Positions 48,125-57,463 of a stretch of 64,000 bases of DNA are shown in pieces. Positions within the stretch are counted from its first letter, which is position 1. Each line of letters starts with the position of its first letter. Under the pieces are notes generated by a model. That model saw only the letters and a program-made list of their open reading frames with translations, had not been told where the DNA came from and made no database searches. The stretch comes from JAHEFT01 sp963766195 (GTDB lineage Bacteria; Pseudomonadota; Gammaproteobacteria; Xanthomonadales; SZUA-36). Where the stretch lies: NCBI GenBank assembly GCA_963766195.1, contig CAVXYY010000005.1, positions 434,001-498,000 of the forward strand. Reading direction: 5' to 3'. Position numbers and translations under genes: made by a program.

Positions 48125-50028
48125 TTAACCGCCGAAGTCGAGCGTCCAGAAAGCGTGGTAGGTGTAGCCGTTATTGAAATCCTGTACCCGGCGCCTATGC
48201 CGGCGTGGGTGAAATCCGGATCCATGATCAGCGCACAGTGCCCCGGGCTGTTCAGCCAGAGATCAACGACGTAGCTGTCTGACCGGTCAATCGACGATGT
48301 GGCGATGTTCTCCCCGACCCGGTTGCCCGACCAGTAGGGGAAGACGCGGTCGCCCATGAGGGTTCCGTCCACTGAGGTGTGGCTGAAATACCCCTGCCTG
48401 GCCATGTCCATGGAATGAATCTTTGCAATTTCAGCCAGCGAACTGCTCCAGGTCAGCGGGGGTTGCGCCTCATAGTCAACAGTACCGCATTTACGGTCCT
48501 GGCCGCGGGCTGCGTTGATGAAGGAAAGCATCGAAAAAAGGGTCGTACCGGTCGTATCGTCATCGGGCGGTGGCGGTGGTGGTGGAGCATCCACCGTGAT
48601 GATCACATCATCCGTGTCGGAGGCGCCGTCGTCATCCGTGACGGTGAGGCGAATCCTGATGTCGCCCGCCGTGCCGGGCGCGGTGAAGCTGGCATCCTGG
48701 CTGTTGGCGTTGGAGATGCTGACCGACGTTCCGGAAACGCGTTGCCACGACCAGCTGACAATCGTCCCGTCGGGATCGCTGCCGGAGCCGTTCAGGCTCA
48801 CCGTGGCGCCCTGCTGGACCGTGCGGTTGGGACCTGCATTGGCGGTCGGTGATTGATTCGGTGGTGGCGGCGGAACCTGGATGGTGATCGTCACATCATG
48901 GGAGCCGGTCGCGCCGTCGTCGTCGGTCACCGTCAGGCGCAGCACGACTGTTCCTGCCGTGCCGGGCGCGGTGAAGGTCACTTTCTTTTCATTCACGTTC
49001 AACAGCGTTCCGGCCGGTCCGGAAACCTGCTGCCAGCTGCCAGGAAACGATGGTGCCATCGCTGTCGGCCGCATCTCCGGTCAGGTTCACGGTTCGACCG
49101 GTGTCTATCGTGAAGTCAAAGCCGGCATGAGCAATTGGGGGATTGTTGGGTACGGGGTCCGGTACGGGCACGGACCACATTCAATTACCGTCTCATCCTG
49201 GCCATGCGCGCCGGCGTTGTCCATCACGTCGAGGCGCAGGCGGATCATCCCGGCTTCCGCTGGAGCAACGAACTGCACGGCCGCCTGGTTGGCATTGACC
49301 AGTTCTACGGCGCTTCCTGAAACCTGGCTCCAGGAATAGCTTACGATGTGCCCGTCCGGGTCAGAGGCCTGGCCCTCAACGACCGTCAACGTTCCGGCTT
49401 CCACATCCAGGTTTGGCCCGGCATTGACCTGGGGCGCCATGTTTTGGGTTGGTGTATCTCCGCGGAGTACATTCGAGATGATGAATTGTTGAGTGGCCGT
49501 ATCCCAGGTCAACTCGACATCCACCATCTCGCCGTCGATTTCAGCGCCGGAAAGGACAATCAGGCCTTCTTCAGGGGAGGTAATGACCGCGCCCATCGTC
49601 TTTACGCGCGCCCGGTCGGCGATGAACTGTGACTTGAACGCGGTTGTTGTGAGAACCACGTCCTGGCTGAGTTGGCCACCCTGCAGATCAGTGACGATAA
49701 TCGTGACAACGTGCTCGCCCGGTTCCAGCAGCGAGTAGTTCCATTTCATCGACCAGCCGGAAAACTCGGAATCCGGAAATTCCGGAAACTGGGCTGCAAC
49801 GTCCTGGCGGGTGCCGCCATAGGGAACCAGCCCAAGGCTGACCCCGTCGATCAGCGCTTCGACCGAAACGATTTCTACATCGCTGACCGCCCAGCCGGAA
49901 ATCTGTCCAATACCGGACTTGGTGGACTCGGCGGCGGGCTCCTCAATTGCGAATTTCATTTCAGCCAGCGCGGGCGTTGCACAGAACACCAGCGCAAGAA
50001 GCACTGAAAGCATCTTGAACCTGATCAT
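48125..50028 (-). CDS. Secreted PKD/Ig-repeat protein with C-terminal CAP (SCP) domain
   Basis: About 634 residues. A signal peptide (cleavage near ALA-EM) and a unique N-terminal region are followed by four PKD-like repeats (each begins NAGPNxxVxxG and ends TVTDDDGA or a variant). A proline-rich linker then leads to a CAP domain (FINAARGQDRKCGTV, HSMDMARQGYFSHTS, GENIATS, WLNSPGHCALIMDP). CAP domains appear in secreted proteins of varied function. Frameshifts near 49090 and 48175; the second hides the proper C-terminus (NNGYTYHAFWTLDFGG). A GGAGG site lies seven bases before the ATG. Confidence 0.8.
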
Positions 50029-50199
50029 TTTCCATCCTCCCTGATGGGATAAGCGCCGATCCGTGGCGCATGATCTCAGCTTGTTTATAACATTTTCACG
50101 GTGATTGAAACACCACCGGCCGATCAACGGACTGGTAAAGGCGACGTACGGTGCCGATAATGCCCTTTTTGGCGCCTGTAAATGCGCTCGGAAACCTGT

Positions 50200-51450
50200 A
50201 TGAAGTTATCTGTGTTCGGAACAAAATTTGCCGGCGACTCCGGCATCGTCAGGCTGATGGACGACCTCGGATCCGCGCTGGTGGAAAACCCCGGCATGAT
50301 CATGATGGGTGGCGGCAACCCGGGACGATTGCCGGAAGCGGAAGCCGCTTTCCAGAGGCACCTGGAGGCGATCCTGGCCGATCCGGAAAAACGTCACAAG
50401 CTGTTCGGGCGTTACCAGTCACCCCGGGGTGACCACGAGTTCCGCATCGAGCTGGCCGCCTATCTCAAAAAGCACTTCGGCTGGAACCTGACCGAACGGA
50501 ACATCGCAATCTCCAACGGCAGCCAGTCGGCCTTTTTTGTGCTGCTGAACATGTTTGCGGGCGAGATGCCGGACGGCAGCCGCAAATCCATTCACCTGCC
50601 GCTGACGCCCGAGTACCTGGGTTACGCCGACAGCGGGCTGAGCGAGGATTTTTTCAGCGCGACCCGTCCCGGGATCGAACTGCTGGACGACCACCTGTTC
50701 AAGTACCGCGTGGATTTTTCCCGTCTGGAGATCGGTGACGAGACCGGTGCGCTTTGCGTCTCGAGGCCCACCAACCCGACCGGTAACGTGCTGACCGATG
50801 AGGAAATTGCCCACCTGGATCAAATCGCACGGGAGCGGGACATACCGCTGATTCTCGACGGCGCCTACGGCCTGCCGTTTCCGAACATCCTGTTCACCGC
50901 GGCGACGCCGCACTGGAACGGGAACACCATCCTCACCTTGAGCCTGTCCAAGCTGGGTTTGCCGGGCGTGCGCACCGGCATCGTCGTGGCCCGGGAAGAG
51001 ATCATCGACGCTTACGCCAACGCCAACGGCATCGTCAACCTGGCCTGCGGCAACATCGGCCCGGCAATCGCCACGGAGCTGTTCCGCAGCGGCGAAATCG
51101 ACACGCTGACATCCGGCCACGTGACCCCGTTTTACCTGGACCGGGCCACCAAGACGGTCAACGCCTTCCGCCAGGCGCTGGGCGACCTGCCGTACCGCAT
51201 CCACAAGCCCGAAGGCGCGTTCTTCCTGTGGCTGTGGTTCGAGGGCCTGCCCATCAGCAGCCAGGTATTGTACGAACGGCTCAAACAGCGCGGCGTGCTG
51301 ATCGTTCCGGGTCACCATTGCTTCTTCGGCCTGAAAGAAGACTGGCCGCACCGGCACGAGTGCATCCGCGTTTCCTACGTGCAGGACGAAGAGCAGGTAA
51401 GGCGCGGGATTGCGATTATCGCGGATGAGGTCAGGAAGGCCTGGTCATAG
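50200..51450 (+). CDS. avtA: Valine-pyruvate aminotransferase
   Basis: Transfers amino groups between valine or alanine and pyruvate/2-oxoisovalerate; PLP enzyme, cytoplasmic. The 416 residues align with E. coli AvtA throughout: FGTKFAGDSGI, MMGGGNPG, SNGSQSAFFVLLNMFAG, SRPTNPTGNV, the PLP lysine in LSLSKLGLPG, and HKPEGAFFLWLWF. Length equals the family norm, and no frameshift was seen. Confidence 0.93.
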   Translation: MKLSVFGTKFAGDSGIVRLMDDLGSALVENPGMIMMGGGNPGRLPEAEAAFQRHLEAILADPEKRHKLFGRYQSPRGDHEFRIELAAYLKKHFGWNLTERNIAISNGSQSAFFVLLNMFAGEMPDGSRKSIHLPLTPEYLGYADSGLSEDFFSATRPGIELLDDHLFKYRVDFSRLEIGDETGALCVSRPTNPTGNVLTDEEIAHLDQIARERDIPLILDGAYGLPFPNILFTAATPHWNGNTILTLSLSKLGLPGVRTGIVVAREEIIDAYANANGIVNLACGNIGPAIATELFRSGEIDTLTSGHVTPFYLDRATKTVNAFRQALGDLPYRIHKPEGAFFLWLWFEGLPISSQVLYERLKQRGVLIVPGHHCFFGLKEDWPHRHECIRVSYVQDEEQVRRGIAIIADEVRKAWS

Positions 51451-51457
51451 CGGGCCG

Positions 51458-52803
51458 TCACTCACGCTGTAACAAACCCAAAACAGCCAACTGGTTGTCC
51501 ATTTTCTCGCCGCACCACCGGGGTACGGATGTTGAGGGAGTGATTTCCAGGCCCATTGCCCGGTTTTTGACTTTCAGCGCCACGACGTTCCCGCGGAAAC
51601 GTTGATCGGGGCCGGGTGGGATGATGGTGCCATCAGGCCAGGTGAAATGGCTCGCGCCGAATGGCCTGCCTGCACACCGAACCCTTCCTCGTGCACCAGC
51701 CGGTGATGGCGGCGGCACAGCAGGACCAGGTTGTTCATCGAAGTCTCGCCGCCATCGGCCCAGTGCCGGATGTGATGGGCATCGACAAAACGGGTGCAGG
51801 TGCAGCCCGGGAAGCGGCAGCCGCCGTCTCTTCGCTTCAATGCCCGCCGGATGGCAGGTGGAATGGAGCGGGTTTTACGCCCGATGTTGAGCGGTTCGCC
51901 CTGGTCATCTTCGCGCCAGTGCACCACCGAGCAGTCACAGGCCATGCGCCGGGACGTTTCCGCGGGAACGTGGCCGCGGTCTTCGATCTCTGATTCGGCG
52001 CCTTCGCCATCGGCCATTAGCGTGTCCACCTGGGTGTGGATATGGACCAGGTAGCGGTCGCCCCCGGAGGCATCATGGTTTGCTCCGGCCAGAAAATTCT
52101 CAGCCACCCGTTCCAGCGCATCGGCGCGGCGTGATGCAATGGGGGAGGGAGACGCCTGTTCTTCGGGTACTTGTTTGTGCTCTTCAAACAACTGGTCCTT
52201 GGCGGCATCCAGCGCCTTGGAGATCAACGCCCCCTGTTCCGGCGTGAAACGCCCCCGTAATACCCAGAAGCCATCGTCGTCCTGGTACAGGTTCAGTTCC
52301 CGTTTCTCATGGCGCCCGTTTTCCTGCTCCAACGCCTCGATGCGCTTGACCTTGCGGTACAGGCGCACCTGGGTTTCGACATGGGCGGCGGTGCCGTGCA
52401 GGGCTACATTGAGCAGTACATCTTCATTGCGGGCGGTGGCCACCCGGGTCATGGCGCGCACCTTGGAGTAGCTGACCCTGCCCTGACGAAAAGCAGCCAG
52501 GATCTTCGGCAATGCCGGCAAAGCGCGCGACACGCGAACCTGCTCACGGGCGGCGCCGATACTCGTTCCGCACTTCCAGTTCAGCCAGTGCGCGCAGGAG
52601 TTGATGCCCGAGCCCTGCCAGCCGCCTTCTTCATCGAACACCTGGATCAGTTCCAGTAACTGGCAGGTCCCGGCGGTTAAATGAGCCGACATTTCGGTAA
52701 TCTCGTCACCCAGGCGCGACAGGTCATCAACACGTTGGGGATCGGGGAAGTGGCGGGTGTTGGGAGGGGTGTCTGGTTGGCGGCGTGGGGCGGGATTGGG
52801 CAT
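51458..52803 (-). CDS. DUF222/HNH endonuclease (13E12-repeat family)
   Basis: About 448 residues with an N-terminal helical DUF222 region and a C-terminal HNH nuclease domain (GCRFPGC, VDAHHIRHWADGGETSMNN, LLCRRHHRLVHE). A frameshift near 51665 changes the last 70 residues; the corrected tail (HFTWPDGT, then GLLQRE) matches typical family endings. The start ATG at 52803 is preferred because GAGG lies nine bases upstream; an earlier ATG at 52818 abuts the operator and lacks a ribosome site. It is preceded by a near-consensus LexA box with an embedded TATAAT, so DNA-damage control is likely. Convergent with avtA. Confidence 0.85.
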
Positions 52804-52817
52804 GGTGGAATTCCTCA

Positions 52818-52847
52818 TTTAATACTGTAATATTATACAGTATTAAA
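52818..52847 (-). promoter_or_regulatory. Putative LexA (SOS) operator with embedded -10
   Basis: A 30-base dyad with perfect 12-base arms. The core 52823-52842 reads TACTGT-N8-ACAGTA, the CTG-N10-CAG form of the E. coli-type SOS box with 16 of 20 consensus positions; all four differences are A/T swaps at the centre. On the minus strand the centre reads TATAAT (52837-52832), about 29 bases from the HNH gene start, so LexA binding would cover the -10. Confidence 0.75.
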
Positions 52848-52904
52848 TGATATAAAACCACATATAAACAATAAGATAGAAATTATTTTACAGTGAATAA
52901 ATTC

Positions 52905-53879
52905 TTACTTGTAGTCGTTTGAAAACGTGGCCGGCATGATGATTTCATCGATCCGGGCCAGCTGATCCTTGCTGAGCTCAATACCGCTCGCTTTGCTGTT
53001 TTCTTCGATCTGTTCAGGCCGGGTGGCCCCGGTAATGCAGGACGTGATGCCTTCCGTCGCCAATATCCAGGCCAGCGACAACTGGCTGAGGGTGCAGCCC
53101 ACCTCTTCCGCCACGGAGTGAAGATTGTCGATGCACTGCAGCGTGTTCTGATCCGAGGCGCGGTCCTTGATCCACTCGTTCTGCCGCTCATCACCCGCGC
53201 GGCTGCCCTCCGGCAGAGGCTGGCCCGGCTTGTACTTGCCGGTCAGCAGGCCCTGCTCCAGCGGGCAAAACACCACCTGGCCGATGCCGTGCTCGCGGCA
53301 GGCCGGCAGAACCTCCACCTCGAGGTCGCGCAGCAACATGTTGTAGTGCGGCTGGCTGGAGACCGGGGCGTACAGGCGGTCGCCGCAGAGTTCCATGGTC
53401 CGGTGAATCTCGCCGGCCGGCCAGCAGGAAAAGCCCCAGTAGAGGATCTTGCCCTGGTGCACCAGGTCGTCCATCGCACGGAGGGTTTCTTCCAGCGGGG
53501 TTGTAGCATCGAAGCGGTGGCACTGGTACACGTCGATGTAGTCGGTGTCCAGCCGTTTCAGGCTGGCTTCACACTGCTCCATGATGTGTTTGCGCGACAG
53601 GCCCCGGTCGTTGGGCCCGTCCCCCATCGGGAAATAGACCTTGGTGGCCAGCACATAGTCAGATCGCGTGTGCCGGCCCAGCAGTTGCCCCCACATCGTC
53701 TCGCAAGCGCCGTTGGCGTAAACGTTGGCGGTGTCAAAAAAATTGATCCCGCATTCAAACGCCTTGTCGATCAGTTCGCGGCCCGAGTGCTCGTTGGTCA
53801 CGCGGCCAAACGTGAGCCAGCCGCCGAGGCCGATTTCGGAGAGCTTGATGCCGGAGTTGCCGAGGTTGCGGTAGTTCAT
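52905..53879 (-). CDS. Aldo/keto reductase (AKR7/Kv-beta-like)
   Basis: A 324-residue barrel oxidoreductase with catalytic Asp49, Tyr54, Lys80 and a His in VYQCHRFD (about 121). GSRAGDERQNEW and the C-terminal GATRPEQIEEN support the Kv-beta/YghZ-type subgroup of NADPH-dependent reductases. Physiological substrate unknown. The first codons and upstream sequence recur as a short fragment at 56183-56218. An AT-rich 57-base stretch separates its end from the LexA operator. Confidence 0.88.
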   Translation of the reverse strand: MNYRNLGNSGIKLSEIGLGGWLTFGRVTNEHSGRELIDKAFECGINFFDTANVYANGACETMWGQLLGRHTRSDYVLATKVYFPMGDGPNDRGLSRKHIMEQCEASLKRLDTDYIDVYQCHRFDATTPLEETLRAMDDLVHQGKILYWGFSCWPAGEIHRTMELCGDRLYAPVSSQPHYNMLLRDLEVEVLPACREHGIGQVVFCPLEQGLLTGKYKPGQPLPEGSRAGDERQNEWIKDRASDQNTLQCIDNLHSVAEEVGCTLSQLSLAWILATEGITSCITGATRPEQIEENSKASGIELSKDQLARIDEIIMPATFSNDYK

Positions 53880-53995
53880 GGTAATTCCCTGCTTTTTCGT
53901 TATTCAAAAATCTGAGGATAGCAGTAATCTGCGTTCGCAGAATAACTTTGCCAGTGGTTTGAGCTGGATTCACGAATCTTATTTCGGCGAGCGAT

Positions 53996-54021
53996 AAAAA
54001 AGGCGGAGCAATTGCTCCGCC
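53996..54021 (-). terminator. Rho-independent terminator of the secreted-protein gene
   Basis: A perfect 20-base palindrome (GGCGGAGCAA and its complement, 54002-54021) is followed on the minus strand by a run of six T. It ends transcription coming from the secreted-protein gene at 54054. Confidence 0.85.
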
Positions 54022-54053
54022 TCAAGAGGTTTATGTAAAAGACAGTTCGTTAT

Positions 54054-55901
54054 CTAGTCGCAGCCCGGGAACTTAAAGGAGCCGACATAGGTTCCATAAT
54101 TAGCAAGGACTCTGCCGGAAATTCTGCTGATGGCAGGTGCACCGCCAGCGTACTGCCCGGCATACCAGAAGGTTGTTCCATCCGGATCCAGGGTCATACC
54201 GGTGTAGTCACCCCAGCGTTCCGGCCCTGCGCCGCCATTATCCTGGAAAGAGGTATAAGCAGATTTACCTTTCTTCAGCAAACGCTCGCCACCAACGGTT
54301 CCGGGGGCGTCTGAGCTGCGCCGGCCGTTGACGAAAATAGACGGGTACCAGCTACCACCGGAATTGGCTGGTGCTTCGCTGAATGAGTAGCCGACAGCCA
54401 TGTCGTCGCATGCATTGGCCGCAATCGACGGGAAGCTACGGTATCCCCAGTCACTGCCAAACACGCCGGCCTGCATGACACCGTCCGTAGTAGCGGGCAG
54501 AGAGTAGTCGTTCAGGTCAACCTCGGCTGGGACTACTTGAATCGGGTCAATCTGAGCCCAGCGGACACAGTTCCGCGTGCCTTTTCCAGGGTTGCAGGAA
54601 ATTGTCTGAGTGGTCCACAAATAGCCGTTGCGATATTCGGTTTCCTGTCCCCTGAAATCATTACCGGCGAGGATTTCAACAGAACCTTTCTGTGGCCAGG
54701 AGATAGGAAAGCAACTCTGTCCTTCACAAGCGACGCCGGAAGCGGTTGCGAGGTCCACATCACCTTCATGCACCCAGATATCCGCACCGAAAGGGTCTTC
54801 CCATGAAAAGACCGAGTGAACTTTACCGTCGAAATACTCACTCATGATATAGAAAGGTGTGCCAACAGGTTGCTGTTGAGAAGGCTGCGGAGTTCCGTCG
54901 TATCTCAAGTATTCCCCTGAGACCGGGTTGAGGTCACGGGAAACTACTTCGAGCGGGTCTCCGGCATACATATTGTCCTTGTTCATTGCAAAAACCCGGC
55001 CTTCAAAGCCGGCCGCTCCACCGAACTGGTTTGAACCCATGAAAATGGCTTCTTCACCGACACCCATATGCGGGAAATCAAAAAAAGCGCCGTTGATGTT
55101 GGTCGGAAAACCATAACGGTTCCAGGCACCAGTGGGATCACCGGTTTGGGTGGCCGCTACGCAGTAATCCGTTCCGTTTCCGTCGATGCCAATAATAAAG
55201 CGGTCATTGACCGTGTCATAAACGACATCGGGATCGAATACAGCGGCATAGGGGCCATCAAACGCCGTGCATCCGTCTGTACCGTCAAAAAACTGGGCAA
55301 ATGGAACGGGGCCAGTGAGTGAGTTACCTTTCTTGTCATAGATTTCGAACGCGATATTCATGACTACGATCAGGTGATCCAGCCCTGCCGCCATGTCAAC
55401 ATCAGGTGGAACTGTTGCGGTGAACCCACTGCCTGTGCAGCAATCGCTGGCGTCGATGGCGTTAAATTTGACACCGCCTTTCGGCTTGAAGCCCACCGGT
55501 TTCTGGGAGCCATCGATATTCTGAATGGCTGCGCTCTTGGGCTGTGCATTGGCTGCTGCCATAGCTGCAGCAATCTGTTCGTCGGTGAATTTCGACTCGA
55601 TTCTGTCTCCGCCGGCTACCACATCCACGGCACTTGGGGTTGAAAAACCGCGCGAGACGTCAGACAAATTAATCGATGATGGCGCTTCGGATGTATAGCG
55701 AAGTGTTCCGGTGCCGTTAATTTTCGAGACTTTCTTATTCTGACCCCTGTTGTAAATTTCGGGTGGTGCGGTGGGGGTAGGCCTGAGCCGGAGTTGCGCC
55801 ACATCCTGGTCGCCTGACTTGGAATTGTGGGACGTAACGGCCCAGGTGGCACCAGCTGCGAGCACAACGGCAGCAAGCGTCAAATTGGCTTTTAATGACA
55901 T
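54054..55901 (-). CDS. Secreted protein of unknown function, paralogue of the 57.5-kb gene
   Basis: A 615-residue exported protein; signal sequence MSLKANLTLAAVVLAAGATWA with GAGGAG eight bases before the ATG. A Thr/Pro-rich stretch and a linker precede a beta-propeller-like region with an EIYDKKGNSLTGPVPFAQFFDG strand pair, DPDVVYDTVNDRFIIGIDG and GDPTGAWNRYGF. Several cysteines are paired as if disulfide-bonded. The same features (EIFDKDGNSVLGPFPTSAFF, GDPTGSLHQYEF) occur in the gene at 57.5 kb, so the two are paralogues. Family and function are not known to me. Confidence 0.75.
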   Translation of the reverse strand: MSLKANLTLAAVVLAAGATWAVTSHNSKSGDQDVAQLRLRPTPTAPPEIYNRGQNKKVSKINGTGTLRYTSEAPSSINLSDVSRGFSTPSAVDVVAGGDRIESKFTDEQIAAAMAAANAQPKSAAIQNIDGSQKPVGFKPKGGVKFNAIDASDCCTGSGFTATVPPDVDMAAGLDHLIVVMNIAFEIYDKKGNSLTGPVPFAQFFDGTDGCTAFDGPYAAVFDPDVVYDTVNDRFIIGIDGNGTDYCVAATQTGDPTGAWNRYGFPTNINGAFFDFPHMGVGEEAIFMGSNQFGGAAGFEGRVFAMNKDNMYAGDPLEVVSRDLNPVSGEYLRYDGTPQPSQQQPVGTPFYIMSEYFDGKVHSVFSWEDPFGADIWVHEGDVDLATASGVACEGQSCFPISWPQKGSVEILAGNDFRGQETEYRNGYLWTTQTISCNPGKGTRNCVRWAQIDPIQVVPAEVDLNDYSLPATTDGVMQAGVFGSDWGYRSFPSIAANACDDMAVGYSFSEAPANSGGSWYPSIFVNGRRSSDAPGTVGGERLLKKGKSAYTSFQDNGGAGPERWGDYTGMTLDPDGTTFWYAGQYAGGAPAISRISGRVLANYGTYVGSFKFPGCD

Positions 55902-56286
55902 AAATTTCTCCTCTTTGTTTTGGTAGGATTCGGGCATGGTTAACTGCGCGCGAGTTGAAAATTGGCGCATCCCTTGCCTTATAGAATTTGTTGAGCCCCT
56001 AGACTGCGCAGAAACAGCCGAACCGTCAGTATATTCTCTGGTTTAAAAAAAGCAAACGCAGTGTGACTGGCGGCTCATAAACGATAGGCCTGGCTTATTT
56101 GACAAGGGGCTAAAGCCGAGCCTCCGAAATTGGGAAATCTGGCTGCCAAGCGCGCTGGCGCTACCCATGCCTTCGACCAGGCGTTGCCGAGGTTGCGGTA
56201 GTTCATTGTGTTCCCTGAATATTGAATTTTTAATAATACCAAGGGTGCCGGTGTTTCTTCATGTTTGGTTTTGTTAAGATGCCGCA
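55902..56286. other. Intergenic region containing a chimeric remnant
   Basis: These 385 bases lie between divergent genes. 56139-56187 matches the 3' part of the DUF349 gene (60580-60628) at 45 of 49 bases, and 56183-56218 matches the start of the aldo/keto reductase gene. The rest holds no recognised gene; promoters for both neighbours should be here. Confidence 0.6.
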
Positions 56287-56979
56287 ATGAAAACTCAACT
56301 GACCTTTGTAATTCTTCTTCTGGCCCTTAGTTTTTCTCTACTGGCTCAGTCTCCTGAACCGGAAAATATTCCTGACGCGGTCGAGGATTCCAAATCGCAA
56401 CAGACCCCTGATGTGATCACTGATCTGGTGCCAGACGAGGATGCCCTACCAGCCCAGGCCTATAAACCGCCCGTTGCTCCTGAGCCGATGCCTCCCAGGG
56501 AAAAGGCTCTTTTCCAGAGCGCCTTCGACGGTAATCTGGCCGACGTTCAGGTTCAGATTGCCAAAGGGGCTTCTGTGAATTATTCGGACAAGGAGCAGCG
56601 CACAGCATTGATCCTGGCTGCCAACAACGGTCACACGGCTGTTGTCGAATTTCTCTACGGCAAAGGAGCGGATATCAATGCGATAGATCATGGAGGAATG
56701 ACCGCGCTGATGTATGCCGCCAAGCGTTCCTTTAACGAAACCGCTGCGTTTCTGCTGAACCACGGCGCGGAGGTTAATGTGCGGAGCAGAAAAAGGGGGA
56801 TCACCGCGTTGATGCTTGCATCGGGGTGGGGCAACGTGGAACTGGTTAAACTGCTGCTCGAAAAGGGAGCAGATCCAGCCATTCAGGACAATTTCGGTGT
56901 CACTGCTGCGATAATTGCTCAGAAAAGGGGCCATTCGGACATTGTCAAAATGTTGTCGGATTCGCAAGCGCCGAAATAG
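56287..56979 (+). CDS. Exported ankyrin-repeat protein
   Basis: A 230-residue protein with signal peptide (MKTQLTFVILLLALSFSLLA), a Pro/Glu-rich spacer, and four or five ankyrin repeats from about residue 75 (e.g. RTALILAANNGHTAVVEFLY, GITALMLASGWGNVELVKLL). It probably binds a protein partner in the periplasm. A hairpin terminator follows. Confidence 0.88.
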   Translation: MKTQLTFVILLLALSFSLLAQSPEPENIPDAVEDSKSQQTPDVITDLVPDEDALPAQAYKPPVAPEPMPPREKALFQSAFDGNLADVQVQIAKGASVNYSDKEQRTALILAANNGHTAVVEFLYGKGADINAIDHGGMTALMYAAKRSFNETAAFLLNHGAEVNVRSRKRGITALMLASGWGNVELVKLLLEKGADPAIQDNFGVTAAIIAQKRGHSDIVKMLSDSQAPK

Positions 56980-57463
56980 GGAAATAGAGAAAGCTCTGAG
57001 TTCTCCGTAAACTTGAAAGCAACCCTTGGGTGGCTTTTTTAGTAAAGCCGCACGATTTTTCACGAGCGTAAATTCCATAAAAACAATAGCGAATGATGGA
57101 CATTGTTGGCTTTTGTTTTTATAGTGGTCCAGAGGGATTGAAAATTACACGGATGCAAGGGGTAAGTATCTTGTCTACCAGACCGTGGTTCTCAATATCA
57201 CTCCCTTAATCCCTCCAGTTACCAACTAAAGAATGGAGCGCCAAAGTTTGGTGGTCACCGGCTTTTATTTGTCACTTCTGCAACTAAGAGTTCTTTGACT
57301 TGCGCGGCTTTGGGCGTAATTCGTCAAAATCTGAAAATACGAGCGAGTAGATAATTTTTACTACGGTATGATCAATATACTTAAAAAAAACATACTTTCC
57401 CCCTCCAAGGAAACGAATGAAGGGTTCGTTGACTTCCATAACTCCAATTGTGAGGTAAGACCT
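56980..57463. other. Intergenic region with no recognised gene
   Basis: Apart from the terminator near its left end, this AT-rich 484-base stretch shows no convincing coding sequence, repeat or known RNA. A promoter for the following secreted-protein gene is expected in its right third, which also contains a short reading frame continuous with that gene but lacking a ribosome site. Confidence 0.5.
57015..57040 (+). terminator. Rho-independent terminator after the ankyrin gene
   Basis: An imperfect stem (AGCAACCC against GGGTGGCT with two-base loop) is followed by six T, 36 bases after the stop codon. Confidence 0.8.

Noticed and set aside
54002..54021. Perfect 20-base palindrome considered as an operator
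   Set aside because: Position just after a stop codon and the adjoining T-run on the minus strand fit a transcription terminator better.
56075..56287. Small minus-strand reading frame beginning MNYRNLGN
   Set aside because: Its start is a copied fragment of the aldo/keto reductase gene and the middle is out-of-frame DUF349 sequence; not a functional gene.
57041..57463. Possible small RNA or transposase remnant in the AT-rich gap
   Set aside because: No conserved motif, inverted repeat pair or coding remnant could be recognised.
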